64,000 nucleotides of DNA, taken from assembly GCA_023374025.1 (NCBI GenBank), contig SIJG01000009.1:1181558-1245557 (forward strand), in the 5' to 3' direction. Shown in pieces: positions 44,805 to 55,395 of the stretch (position 1 is the stretch's first letter; each line of letters starts with the position of its first letter). The DNA comes from Heterodera schachtii. Its lineage: Eukaryota > Nematoda > Chromadorea > Rhabditida > Heteroderidae. The notes under the pieces were generated by a model. The model saw only the letters and a list, made by a program, of their open reading frames with translations. It was not told where the DNA came from and searched no databases. The position numbers and the translations under genes were made by a program.

Positions 44805-45912
44805 ATGGCACAAATGAAAATTGTGGGAAAAAATAGTTTGGTAGTAGGAATTTTTCTCCCTTTATTCACAGGTACTTTCTGCGGCAGTTGTGTGTTGCGC
44901 CATCGTTTTTGCGCAGGTTCAAGCAGTACCGAGCAACCACCGTGCTGGGTTCGTTTCAAATTTTTAGAAAAAAAAATTTGTATTTATTTTTTTGGTATTT
45001 TTTCTAATTTTTCATGTAAATTTATATATATATTTTTGGAATTTTGGAAAAAAAAATTTTGTATTCTATTTTTTGGCATTTTTTCTAATTTTTTATGTAA
45101 AAATTCAGAAATTTTTAACAAAAATGCAATAAATAGGGCTATCAAAAATATGTACAAAAGGTGGTCAAAATGAGGATCACGATATTTGAGGACTCACATA
45201 ATTTAATAAAAAAAAAAAATTAAAAGGAATTTCAATTTTAAAAAATAGTTTATTCGCTGAAATGTAAGAATTTATTGAAATTTTGTCATTTGAAAAATTT
45301 TTCCTAATGGCCAATTTTCTTAAAATTTTGCATTCGGAATGTCCATTTTCAGATTGTCCGCTCACGCACCCTCGCCGGACATCAATGCTCGCGAGCGGTA
45401 CAAAGACTTAATCGCCCACTTGAACGAAATGGCAACAAAGGGATGCTGTTGTGCCGACGACACACCAAATGGGAATGAGGTATTTGACAGCCCTATTTAT
45501 TGCATTTTTGTTAAAAATTTCTGAATTTTTACATGAAAAATTAGAAAAAATGCAAAATATTTATAAAATTTTTTTCCCCAAAAACCCCAAAAAAAAATTT
45601 ATTTAGTTTTTTTTTGACTTAAAAAAGACGTTAAATGAAAAAAATAAGCGCAGAAATGTGGTTTATAAATAAGAAAATATTAAAATAAATACATTCCAAG
45701 CCAAATTAATAACATTTTATGGGTTTTTGGAAAGCTGAAAGTATAATTTTTAAAATTGTTACGCATTTAAGAGCGCCGCAAAGGAAGAGGAAAAGAAAGA
45801 GGAAGAGGAAAAGCCAGCGGAAAAGAAGGAGGAAGCGAAGTCGGAAAGCAAAGAAGCAGAGAAAAAGGAGAAAGAAGAGGAAAAGAAAAATGATCAAGTT
45901 TTGCGATCTTGA
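44805..45912 (+). CDS. small secreted Lys/Glu-rich protein, complete, 120 aa
   Basis: Four exons join in phase: 44805-44822, 44872-44948, 45353-45479 and 45772-45912 (TGA). Exon 1 encodes MAQMKI and joins to VLSAAVVCCAIVFAQVQA, giving a textbook signal peptide of 24 residues with cleavage after VQA. The mature part begins VPSNHRAG, then SPDINARERYKDLIAHLNEM, a cysteine triplet in KGCCCADDTPNGNE, and a C-terminal 45 residues of almost only Lys, Glu, Ala and Ser ending NDQVLRS. The charged tail would be a long helix or disordered region. Introns are 49, 404 and 292 nt. Inverted arms of a transposon-like repeat (45073-45143 and 45486-45557) bracket exon 3. Small size, clean signal peptide and no known domain fit a nematode effector or other secreted peptide. 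No family recognised. Confidence 0.75.
45073..45557. repeat. inverted arms flanking exon 3 of the secreted-protein gene
   Basis: TTTTTCTAATTTTTTATGTA through CAATAAATAGGGCT (45080-45141) is mirrored by AGCCCTATTTATTGC through GAAAAATTAGAAAAA (45488-45550). A transcript across exon 3 could fold into a 70-bp hairpin. Confidence 0.65.
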
Positions 45913-46960
45913 TCCAATTTTAGAAAAATGTAATTTTAGGGAATTAAGAAGGTTTATTCATTAATATTTTTCGTATCATTTAATTTGAAAATCTATTAAA
46001 AATTAAATAAAATTATCCAAAATTAATAAAACCCGAAGAAAAAAACATTTAATTATGCACAGAGATATACAAAAAATCTTTATTCAAGCTAAACAAAAAT
46101 TTATAACCTTTCTGTTTTGAGTAATTTACAATAGAAAATCCAATAAAAAAAAATTATGACGAAGTTTTTTATTTTAAACATTTTAATTTTAGCATATTCT
46201 ATTTTATTCCATAATTATATTATTTTCTAAAACACATAAACTTGCAAAAATATTATCAAATTTAGCGAATTTGATGCCGGAAACTGAAAATTTGATTTTG
46301 GTAATGAAAAAATGAGAATTTATTGATTGATTTTGGATAAATAAAATTTAAGCATTTTAGATATTTTAATTAAAAAAAACAACATTTAGAGAATTTTTAA
46401 AGAAAATGAAATTATTAATATTACTCTATTTAATTTTTTGTACAATACTGACTTGGCCGATTCAAAATTCTTGTTTTTAAATCACAAAATTCGGACTTTT
46501 TGACTAATTCTTTCAAACATTGGCAATTTCAATTTCATTTTTGTTTGATGGTTTTTGTCCTTTTTCAATTTTTTTTTTCCGTTCGTCCTCCATTTAAAAT
46601 TGCTTTTCCTTTTTTTGACCCTTAATTTTTTCCTCTACATTTTGTTTTCATTTGTTAAGCAATTTGTTGTCTCTTTTTCATTTTGTCTCTCTTTAATTTC
46701 ATAACTAAACCTTGGTTTTCAACTATATTTTCATTAATTATAACTAATTTTCAAAAAACTTTTGAATTATGACTCAGTTCTAATTTATTCCATAATTTCT
46801 CTGCGTTTATTTAAGTAAAAATGAATAGCCAAAAATTAAGCAAAAATAATTTTTATTCGCTGGTTGACAGGCAAATACTAATTAGAAATCTAATTAAATA
46901 AATTCAAATTTCTTCCATTTTAAAATGCTCTTTCTATTAATTTGCAATATTTTACCAATT
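45913..46960. other. AT-rich 3' flank, no gene seen
   Basis: Low-complexity AT-rich DNA. Confidence 0.4.
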
Positions 46961-46966
46961 TTATTG

Positions 46967-47451
46967 TCACTCTTTTCGGATTTTCTCTTTTTTTTCGCCA
47001 ATAAATTTTATTTTTTTCCATTTTTTTATTCTCCGTTCAAATTGATGATTCCAAAATTCAATTATTCCACGACTTACTCCAATTTCCTTATAAATTTCAG
47101 CATAATTTTTCTCCCATTCTTTTCTTGAAAATTTTCTTTTTTTCTTAAATTCATTTGACATTTCAATAAATTTGTTTATTAAATTCAATTTTTCTTTAAT
47201 ATTTTTAATTTGTGACTTTTTTTGCATTCTTTGGTTCAGTCCTAATTGTTTAATCCATTGATAAATTTTCGTTTGATTTGTCTCCAATTTTTGGTAATTT
47301 TTCTTTCAATTTTTACCCATTCATTTTTTGAAAATGTTCTTCCATTATATTTAATTCTTACCTTTATTTTATAAAATTTTATAATTATTCTCTTTTTCTT
47401 CCCATTTTTCTCCAAATATTTCATCAAAAATAATTTTAGCAATAATTTCAT
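46967..47451 (-). pseudogene. Lys/Asn/Ile-rich repeat-protein remnant
   Basis: Two overlapping minus-strand frames (47451-47242 and 47287-46967) show the same motif twice: FSKNEWVKIERKITKNW and FSRKEWEKNYAEIYKEIGVS, each followed by a helix ending in a W-centred segment (YQWIKQLGLNQ; IEFWNHQF). The change of frame near 47250-47285 breaks the protein. The repeated F-S-x-x-E-W...I-x-W pattern looks like a helix-turn-helix-type repeat. Extreme AT bias may inflate the match. Confidence 0.4.
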
Positions 47452-47459
47452 TTTTCCTT

Positions 47460-49520
47460 ATAATAAAATGGTAAAAACTTATAAAAAAAATGTAATAATA
47501 AGAAGATTTGTTAAATTATATTATTGGTGACGGAATTATGACAATTTTAGCTTTAAGAATTCTTTCTTACTAATAAATGACGCAAATGAGAAATTTATTA
47601 CTTTGGATTGATTGCAAAAATAAGGAAAAATTAAAAAAAAAAACGCAATAATTATAATATTTTCGTGTAGGCAAATTCCAAAATAAGGACAGGCACAAAA
47701 ATTTACATTAAAAAAGAAAACCAAAAATTAAAAATTGTTGGTGAAATTTAAAGTTCCTTAAAATTGGCCAATGTGTCTTATATAGATGAATAAAAAATAA
47801 AGTGTATCGGTCCAGGAAAAGCCCAGGATTTGTAAAAAAGGAAAAGCTGCAACAAAAGTCATTGAAAATCCAAAAAAAAAAAAACGGAATTTTGAAACGA
47901 AGATGAAATTAAAAAAAACAATTTATTAATTTTTTGTATTTTTTAAATTGTTGTACGAGTTGCAGTTGAATTGGTAATAACTCATCTGGCCGGTTGATAT
48001 ACTTATTTTTTTAAGGCTTTATCCATTTTTTAATCTTCCTTTTTAATCCTGAAAGATTAATTTTCTAATTTATTTCTTCTATTTTTAATTTAATCATTTT
48101 AGCAATTGTCCGATCATTATTTTTAATTTTTCGGTTTTTAAAATTAAATTTTTTAAAATATAAAGCTGATTTTGCCTTTATTAAGTTAAAAATTTGTTGT
48201 CATTTTAGAATTCTGAGACATGATTTTATTTCCGTTTTTTTGTTTTTGTAAATTAATGTAAAATTTTTCTGCCTGTTCTGATTTTTTTTTTATATTTCTC
48301 AAAAAATAAGAAGATTGGAGAAAGAAACAATGAACCGAATGAAGTTGTTCACGGCTAGGGTCCGGTTTTTCGAGATTGACCCGACCAGAATTTTGGAAAA
48401 ATCAGTATAAAAAGCGGAATATAAGTCTAGTTTTTATTATTCTGATCCAATTTTTGTCAATAGATTTTCACCAAAAATGACCAATTTTTGCAATTTCAGT
48501 CAATTTTTTAAAGAATAAATAAGCTTTTGGGGCCTGGCGGAGCCGATAGGCGCCGCCGGGAAAATTTTTATTGTAGAAAATTGTGAGTTTTTGATAGCAT
48601 TTTTTACAAAAAAATGATGGTCATCATTTCTTATTAATTATTATATTAAAATTTTTTTAATTGCGTCACTTTTCACATAAATAATAAATTAGGAAAAACA
48701 CTTACTTTTTTGTGTTTGCAAACAAAAATCGTGACTTTTATTACATATTTTTACATATTTCGAGGTTTTTATACATATTTAGTACATATTTTCGACTTTT
48801 TTCTTATATATTTTCAATTTTTTGAATATTGAGGATTTTTTACAAAATTTTTGGAAATCCTCAAAAAATCCAAAATTTTCGGCAAGTTTTTTTGTACATT
48901 TATTTTACATATTTTGAGAATTTTTGAAAATTTATAGTGAAAAAATAATTTCCCTAAAAATACTAAAGTGTAATTTTTTAAAATACTAAAAGGTGATTCT
49001 AAGCCTATTTAAGTCATTTTTATGGCATTTGTGCCTATTTCATCCTTTACGAGGATTTTTTTCCCCAAAAAAACATAAAAAATTTTATTTACATATTTGG
49101 GGTTTTTATACATATTTCGGGATTTTTCTTACATATTTGTGTACATATTTTGACCACTCTTTGTACATATTTTTGGCAGCCCTAATGATCATACTTGTTT
49201 TTAATTGCTTCATTCTTTCATATAAAATAATAAATTAAATTAGATAAATTATGGATTTTGTGTAATTCTACTGAGGTAATCACTTTATATTAACTATTTT
49301 ACAAATTAGTTTTAATGCGTCATTCTATGGATTTTAATAAAAAAAAAAATATTTAATGCATTTTCATTTTTACTCAATAATTTATTTTAATAAAGAAACA
49401 CATGATGTTGTTTATAATTTCTTTTATAATCATAATTTATAATCAATTATTAATTCTATTTTCAAATGCAAATCCATTTGTAAGTTAATTAACAAAGGAA
49501 ATTAATATTATTAATCAGGT
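47460..49520. other. AT-rich DNA with TACATATTT repeats and a GC hairpin
   Basis: A GC hairpin lies at 48536-48560. 48700-49180 holds scattered TACATATTTxxGGTTTTTATA repeats, with reversed relatives at 49555-49640. No gene seen. Confidence 0.45.
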
Positions 49521-49733
49521 TGAGGACAATATGCTAATTGCCAGGGATGGGAAAAATATGTACAAAAAATGGTCAAAAATATGTACATAAATATGTAAAA
49601 AAAATCCCGAAATAAGTAAGAAAAATACCAAAATATGTAAAAAAAAATTTTAATAGTCATTTTTTTGAAAAAAAAATTCTTCATAAAGGGTGAAATCAGT
49701 CGGCACAAAAACATGGGTGGGTGGGTGGAGTCC

Positions 49734-49800
49734 AGGGATGGCATTCCGAGGCCCCAAAAATTTTTGGAAACCGCAAACCGGAATTCCATGCCATCCCCAC
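49734..49800. mobile_element. mini palindromic MITE
   Basis: CAGGGATGGCATTCCGAGGC is mirrored by CCGGAATTCCATGCCATCCC. Same type as 36261-36318. Confidence 0.6.
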
Positions 49801-49874
49801 TAGGGATCCTACAATTAAAATTTTTTTTTATTTTAGTTTGAAGATAAGTTTTTTTCTGAATTTGTCAAAGCAAA

Positions 49875-50200
49875 GACGACAAATTCAGCAGTGCAATTTT
49901 TCAAATTGCTGAACAATATTCGAACTATTTATGTCAAGTGAAAGAGAAAGGGAATATTAATGGTATGATGACATTTCGATCTCATTAGGTTTATGCGAAA
50001 TTGAGAAAATGAAAGAGCATTTGAGGCGAAAATATGAAGCACATCTTGGCATTATGTTTTTGATGAGAGCGAACTGGCATTGTGAAAAAATTGGGAAAGA
50101 ATATGCAGAAAATTGCCAAAAATATCGTAAATATTTGCACATTTTACACGAATATTTATTCCGCTTGTATGCTGAAGGTTTCTATTTATTAAAACAATAA
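49875..50200 (+). CDS. unidentified gene, last two exons
   Basis: Exon 49875-49962 (DDKFSSAIFQIAEQYSNYLC...) joins in phase 1 through a 26-nt GT-AG gap (49963-49988) to 49989-50200 (TAA). The second exon reads LCEIEKMKEHLRRKYEAHLG, then FLMRANWHCEKIGKEYAENC and LHEYLFRLYAEGFYLLKQ. The product is alpha-helical, with regularly spaced Tyr and Leu. The gap is short for an intron; reading straight through would shift frame. Upstream exons are cut off by the MITE at 49734-49800. No family recognised. Confidence 0.45.
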
Positions 50201-50335
50201 TAATAATAATTTATTTAAGCTAAAATCCCAAAGGTGTCGAAACAATTATTTCTGGTTCAAAATCTTAAAGTTTGAGCAATTAAACAGTACAATTGACTTA
50301 CCTACTCTATAAATATAAAACAAATCAAATATTTA

Positions 50336-50566
50336 TTAAAATGAAATAATCAAAAATTGTATAAAAATTTTCATTAATCCTAAATTTTGGCAAATGAAAT
50401 ATGCCAGATTGATTAAAGTCCATGCCACATTTCGGCCGCAGGGCCCAGAAACAGAGGGTACCCGGAAATTCTTCAGTGGAAAACTTATTAGAAATCCATC
50501 GGCAAAATTTTCATTAGGTCAAAGTTCATTCTTTATTTGCTCAAATGCTTCTCCAGGAAATGTTCT
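50336..50566 (-). pseudogene. coding remnant with in-frame TGA
   Basis: The frame reads RTFPGEAFEQIKNEL, TGA (50521-50519), then PNENFADGFLISFPLKNFRV and PSVSGPCGRNVAWTLINLAY, with coding-like composition on both sides of the stop. Probably a decayed exon. No family recognised. Confidence 0.4.
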
Positions 50567-50795
50567 AAATTTCTCAAAAAATCAAAATTTATTGAAAAAA
50601 AAAGAAATTCCAAATAAATTGAATACGCTTCATTAAATCATTTTTTTATTAAAAAAATTTAAATAAATGGCAATACCAAAACAAAATATTGGATCATTAA
50701 AATAAAACTTTCTTCGATAAAATTAAATTTTACAAAATTAGTTGTCTAAATAAAAAAGTTTTAAATTCCATGTATCTTTGGCGACTAACCACTGC

Positions 50796-51234
50796 TTAAT
50801 GGCGCTTAAAAACATAGAAATATGAGGAATTGCAGCAGATCAGCAAAGACAAACAAAAACAAATGCAAATACCAATTACCATTAGTAGGATGAAAAATAT
50901 AATAATTAGCAGATTTGACTGAGAAAGTGGGCGAGGCTCATTTTGTGAGCGATTTTTTGCCGCCGAAATGAATCGATCAAAAAATTTGGTTAGTGTTTTT
51001 CCGAATTTTTTCGCATCCGTCTTGGTTTTGCGCTTTTGGCGCAGTTTCTTTCCATGTTTTATGGCACTCGGCACTGGCAATTTATTTCTGACGTATATAT
51101 TTTTATAGTATTTTACATTTTTATTCATTTATTTAAACCAATAAACTTTTTCTTTTTACTTTACTATTCCTTTACGATTTTCCACGGCCTTCGCTGTTCC
51201 CGTCGTCGCGTTGTTTTGCTGCTGCTCTTGACAT
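50796..51234 (-). CDS. tail-anchored-type basic membrane protein, 116 aa
   Basis: ATG 51234 opens exon 51234-51176 (MSRAAAKQRDDGNSEGRGK), joined through a GTAAAG..CAG intron of 88 nt in phase 2 to 51087-50796 (TAA). The N-terminal 65 residues are strongly basic (KHGKKLRQKRKTKTDAKKFG; KFFDRFISAAKNRSQ). The C-terminal part is a hydrophobic helix LLIIIFFILLMVIGICICFC plus LSLLICC. This layout suits a tail-anchored or signal-anchor protein with a cytosolic basic domain. No family recognised. Confidence 0.55.
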
Positions 51235-51265
51235 TGTCCGTCCATTTGCACAGTCCGTTGACCAA

Positions 51266-51368
51266 TCATTTACTCAAATATTTAGCCACCACTCCATCCG
51301 CCCCCTCGCCGGCGCTCCAATCGACCCAATTTTTTTTGTTTTCATCAAATTCACCTTTTTCCCATACT
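51266..51368 (-). CDS. C-terminal exon of an upstream gene
   Basis: After an acceptor (AATTAG) the frame reads VWEKGEFDENKKNWVDWSAG then ADGVVAKYLSK and TGA (51268-51266). It ends only 32 bp before the ATG of the next gene on the same strand, a spacing like tightly packed nematode gene pairs. The same frame stays open past the TGA for about 33 codons. No upstream exon was found. Confidence 0.4.
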
Positions 51369-51399
51369 CTAATTTTTATTTTGTAAATTTCTAAAATTT

Positions 51400-52400
51400 T
51401 TTGTAAATAAAAAAATATTTTCATAGAAGTTCTTCAAAATCACGGAAAATATTTTTCAATTGAAATTTTTTGGATTGTAATATTTTAGAAATACTTTTTT
51501 TCGATTTGATTTCCAAAATATTTTAACAAAAACGCATTTTAAAATTTTATTTCAAGTTTTTTTTCTGCGATAATTACCATTATTTGCGGAGTATGTATAT
51601 GCAGAAATCAAGAGCCTACAGGTAAATTTTTTTTACATTTTTAAAATAATTCAAAAAATTTTGAATCAACAAAATGCGCGCAAATTTACAAAGCGCCTAC
51701 AGCATTATTGTGGGAAGGAAGATAAATGAAATAATTGTTCGTAAAATTTCGTCAATGTTCAGCTTACAAATATAGGTTGGGTGAATTTGCGAATTTTTGT
51801 GCTTTTTTTTAAATTTTGGATTGTGACCCCAAAACAGGGAAGTACCTTTTTGAGAAGTTCATCAAAGTTCTGGAAAGGATGGTCACGTTTTAACGTTTTA
51901 CAATTACTCTTTTTTCGTTTGCATTCCAAAATATTTTTAATATAAAATGCATTTTAATTTTTTTTTAGTTTTTCCGGTATATTTTTATTAGCAGTTGGAA
52001 CCAATTTGCACACATTTTGCAGCTGATAGAAAATTGCACGATCTATGGCTAATGAAGTCCCGCCGTAGACAAGGCCGTCTGCAGGCAAATAATTTGGGTT
52101 GAGCAAAGTTATGTGTAGTGTGTTCTTAGTGTTAAAATAATTTTAAATTAAAGTTTTAATTTTTAATTAAATCTCGCTGATCAACGAGCTGAATAGCCTC
52201 ACAATACTAAATCGCTTTCAATATTTTTAAATACGTATGTACGTATGCTAATTATCTATAAATATATAAATTCATCGGTTAACAAATCATAGAATTTCAT
52301 TCCCAAAAACACTTTTAATAAAATTAATTAGAAAATAATTTTTTCTTTATTCGACGTAAAAATATTCTGCTTCGCCTTTTTTGGTTGTAGTGGCTTGAAC
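51400..52400. repeat. diverged direct repeat, about 430 bp apart
   Basis: AAGTTCTTCAAAATCACGGA (51429) and AAGTTCATCAAAGTTCTGGA (51857), each followed by TTTTCGxTTxxxTTCCAAAATATTTTxA, mark two copies of an ancient tandem duplication. No gene could be built, though a GTATGTATATGCAGAAATCA-like exon border at about 51592 looks plausible. Confidence 0.4.
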
Positions 52401-52409
52401 CCGTGCTGA

Positions 52410-52990
52410 GACGAAGCACGAAAAAGTGCAAAGTGATCAAATTAAAGCAAAATAATTTTGTAAAATTTTTTTAAAAATAATAATAATTTTATTATTATTT
52501 AATATTAGCTACTTCATTAATGACTTATTTTATAATATTTTTAAATCACAATAAAACATACACTTTTTGTTTTCTCATTTTTACGAAAATATTTAAAGTT
52601 GGCATGCATTTTTGTTTTCTCATTTTTTATTAAAACATTTAATGTTGGCAAATAGATAATTGAGCAATAAAATATTTTATAGAAAATATATGAATGGTTG
52701 GTTATATGTGAATAATTTTAAAGAAGCACATTTTCTTTATTTATTATTTTAGAATAATGAATATTAATATTATAAAATAACACATTAATTAAGTAGCTAA
52801 TATTAAATAATAATAAATTATTATTTTTTTAAAGATTATTTACAATATTATTATTTTGCTTTTAATTTTTAATAATTATTTTTCTTTTAATTTTTTAAAT
52901 AATTATTTGGTTTAATTTGATCACTTTGCACTTTTTCGTACTTCGCCCACTTTGCACTTTTTCGTGCTTCGCCCAACCTTGCACTTTTCA
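52410..52990. mobile_element. palindromic element, about 580 bp, GCACGAAAAAGTGCAAAGT ends
   Basis: GACGAAGCACGAAAAAGTGC, then AAAGTGATCAAATTAAA at 52410-52457, is mirrored by TTTAATTTGATCACTTTGCA and TTTTTCG at 52912-52980, where the unit is doubled. Inner arms around TTTAATATTAGCTACTT are also mirrored. Confidence 0.7.
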
Positions 52991-53084
52991 TGCTTCGTCA
53001 TAGCACCGCTTGAAACACATATTAAAGTTGTTTTTTTTCTTAATTTAGCAAATAGAGACACCTTGCTGATGTGGTGCTTTAGAC

Positions 53085-53215
53085 TCGAGACCGAGACACT
53101 CGACCCCGAGACTCGAGACCGAGACACTCGACCCCGAGACTCGAGACCGAGACACTCGACCCCGAGACCGAGACCCAAAAAACCCGGCACTTTTCTCGAG
53201 TCGAGACTCGAGACC
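53085..53215. repeat. GACTCGAGACCGAGACACTCGACCCCGA tandem repeat
   Basis: About three and a half units of 29-30 bp rich in CGAGAC. Both strands give artefactual ORFs. Confidence 0.8.
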
Positions 53216-53481
53216 TAGACTTTTTTTAAAAATTTTTTGTTCACTTAAAAATCGACTAGAACATCTAACAATTGAAAAATCATTTTTTGAAGGTTTCTTC
53301 TGACATTTTTTTTGTTTTTTCCTTATTAAGCTATCGTCCATTTTTCCTCCATATGATTGACTTTTTACTATGGATATTTTTATTCTTGATTTGGAAAGTT
53401 TTAACAGAATATTAAATTTATTATGCATTTTTCATTGAAAAGGGAATTTTTTGAAAAATTAGAAGAAAAAATAAATGCTTG

Positions 53482-53545
53482 GAGGGGAACTGATCCAACG
53501 CAAAAATAAGGAATGAACCAAGACACAACCCACTGGACCATGAAT
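53482..53545 (-). other. tRNA-like pol III boxes, weak
   Basis: On the minus strand TGGTCCAGTGGGTTG (box A-like) is followed by GGTTCATTCC and GGATCAGTTCCCC. No foldable tRNA; similar to the relics at 24335 and 59713. Confidence 0.3.
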
Positions 53546-53945
53546 ACGAGTAAGAACATGAAGCAAAAAATATGAAAGCATTTTATTTTTAGTTCGGGTG
53601 GAGGGTGGAAAGATACAACCACGGGTGGAAGAGGTACAATCACGGGTGGAAGATTTACAACCACTGGTTAAAGTATTTCCTGTGAAAATTCGTTAAAAAG
53701 CATAAAATTCAAAATCCGAAAACATCCTAAAGGGCCTAACTCGAAAAATTTAGTTTATAAATTTTATAATTTGTAAAAAATAGCTCGCCGAGCTCTCCAA
53801 TAGTCCCGCTGGCGACCCCTGGCTCAGATCAAATCCGAGCGTAGTATTCACCTGGTACTGAATTGGACATTTCGAGCACGTTCACTTGCCATTTGGGTGT
53901 AAACATTATATTTAATAATATGTAATAAATTCTTTTTTAAATTAA

Positions 53946-54324
53946 GGTAATTCAGTTTTGCATCTTAAGTAGGTGCGGCAGCAAAAAAATAATATTTGGT
54001 GTTTACGACCAAACTGCTCATCGAGATGATTGGATGATGCCGGCACAGCAGAACAAAGAAAAAGTTGTGAAACGAATAGGTGTCTTTAACAGCGCAAATT
54101 TTCCTTACGTTGACAAGATAAAGGAACGCATAAGAAGAAAAATCAACATAAACTTTGAATTCGTGTGCGAACAGTTCAAAAAAAGAGAAGTCAAGGAAGC
54201 AATAAAGCAGGAATCTCTTTTAGAGCAATTCAAAAAATTCAAGAGTTTAGCTTGCCAACGCGTTGCTTCAACGAAATGTATTGCAGTGCAACGACATAAA
54301 ACGGTTAGAGATATTTTCCAATGA
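53946..54324 (+). pseudogene. copy 1 of an HExxH-locus 3' module, deletion
   Basis: Shares with 55650-56163 the segment TATTTGGTGTTTACGACCAA and then the conserved coding tract RIGVFNSANFPYVDKIKERI, FEFVCEQFKKREVKEAIKQE and CIAVQRHKTVRDIFQ. The region between (the NAGTAAHAIV exon end plus an intron in copy 2) is deleted here and joined as GATGCCGGCACAGCAGAACA. The peptide downstream of the junction stays open from 54034 to 54324. The HExxH exon is missing. Confidence 0.5.
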
Positions 54325-55395
54325 TAAATAATAAATTTTATAGAATTATTGAGCACATTAAACGATCGAAACGTTGATTGTACTGACAGGGATGGTGATC
54401 TTCTGAAAAAATGAAAAGCACTAGTGTGATTAATTTTTTGGGAAATATAAATGCTTATTGCATTATTTTATTATAACGAGTAATTTCACTCAGATTTGTC
54501 ATTTTAAAAGCATTATTTTTAAAATAAAAAATAAAAGTTAGTTTGCTTTTGATTTTTTTTATAAAAAATGTCAATATATATATATTGGATTTTGTAAAAA
54601 ATAATCCATAAAAGCTTAATAATCAATCATTAAAATTTATTTCTATTGCGCTTTGATTTTTAAATTTTTATTACTATAAAGCTCTAGATATGCATAAAAA
54701 TGATATAAAAATAAAATTAATTCTAAATTTACAACTTTTGTTCTAATGTGTAACTTTAAAATAAGGACACTCCATTTCCGATTTTTTGCGACTTTGGGCC
54801 ACTTTGGAAAACTAATGAAAATCTCAAGAACTACAAAAGAAACAGATAAAACAAATCAAATAACATAAAACAATTATTGTTTATATTTTTGTTTGTTTTG
54901 CGGACAGAAACCTGTCTTTTAAGCAAGTTAGTTGAGTTTTCCAAGTTTTCCGGAGAATACCTCTCTATCTCTAAATTTTCGATTTTAAATTCAAGTAAAA
55001 ATGCCAGTATCATTGTTCAATGGAATTGAATTTTGTGCAAAAATTTAAAAGTACTAAAACGAAAATTTGGATGTACAGCTTTTGAACGCTCTAAAATTGT
55101 ATGACAATTAAATTGGATTATTAAACATAGCGGAACACATGGGAGGTTTTTGAGAGCGCAGCTCGTTTCCCGCCTCGGTGTGTTCCCCTGCATTAAAAAA
55201 ACCAGAAATCGGTTAAATTTTACTTAAAAGAATTAAATATAAAGACATTTAAAACAGATACTAAATTATATTGAATATAAATTATTTAAAATTAAATTGA
55301 AAATTAAAGTAAGAATTATTATTATTTTATTATCAATTCAACCTATAACAAAATTGTGTAAAAATTTTTATTATTGATGAATAAAATAAATTAAT

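Noticed and set aside
44455..45173. 225-codon plus-strand and 118-codon minus-strand ORFs
   Set aside because: They come from the polypyrimidine tract (Phe/Ser/Leu or Lys/Arg/Glu only). The real coding part is the spliced chain starting at 44805.
51200..51268. Selenocysteine or readthrough at the TGA ending KYLSK
   Set aside because: A different frame after the stop has an ATG and a good donor site that joins in phase to the next exon, so the TGA is more likely a true stop.
51036..51386. 116-codon plus-strand hydrophobic ORF
   Set aside because: Antisense of two minus-strand exons with better composition and splice signals; its C-terminal half is low-complexity Ser/Leu.
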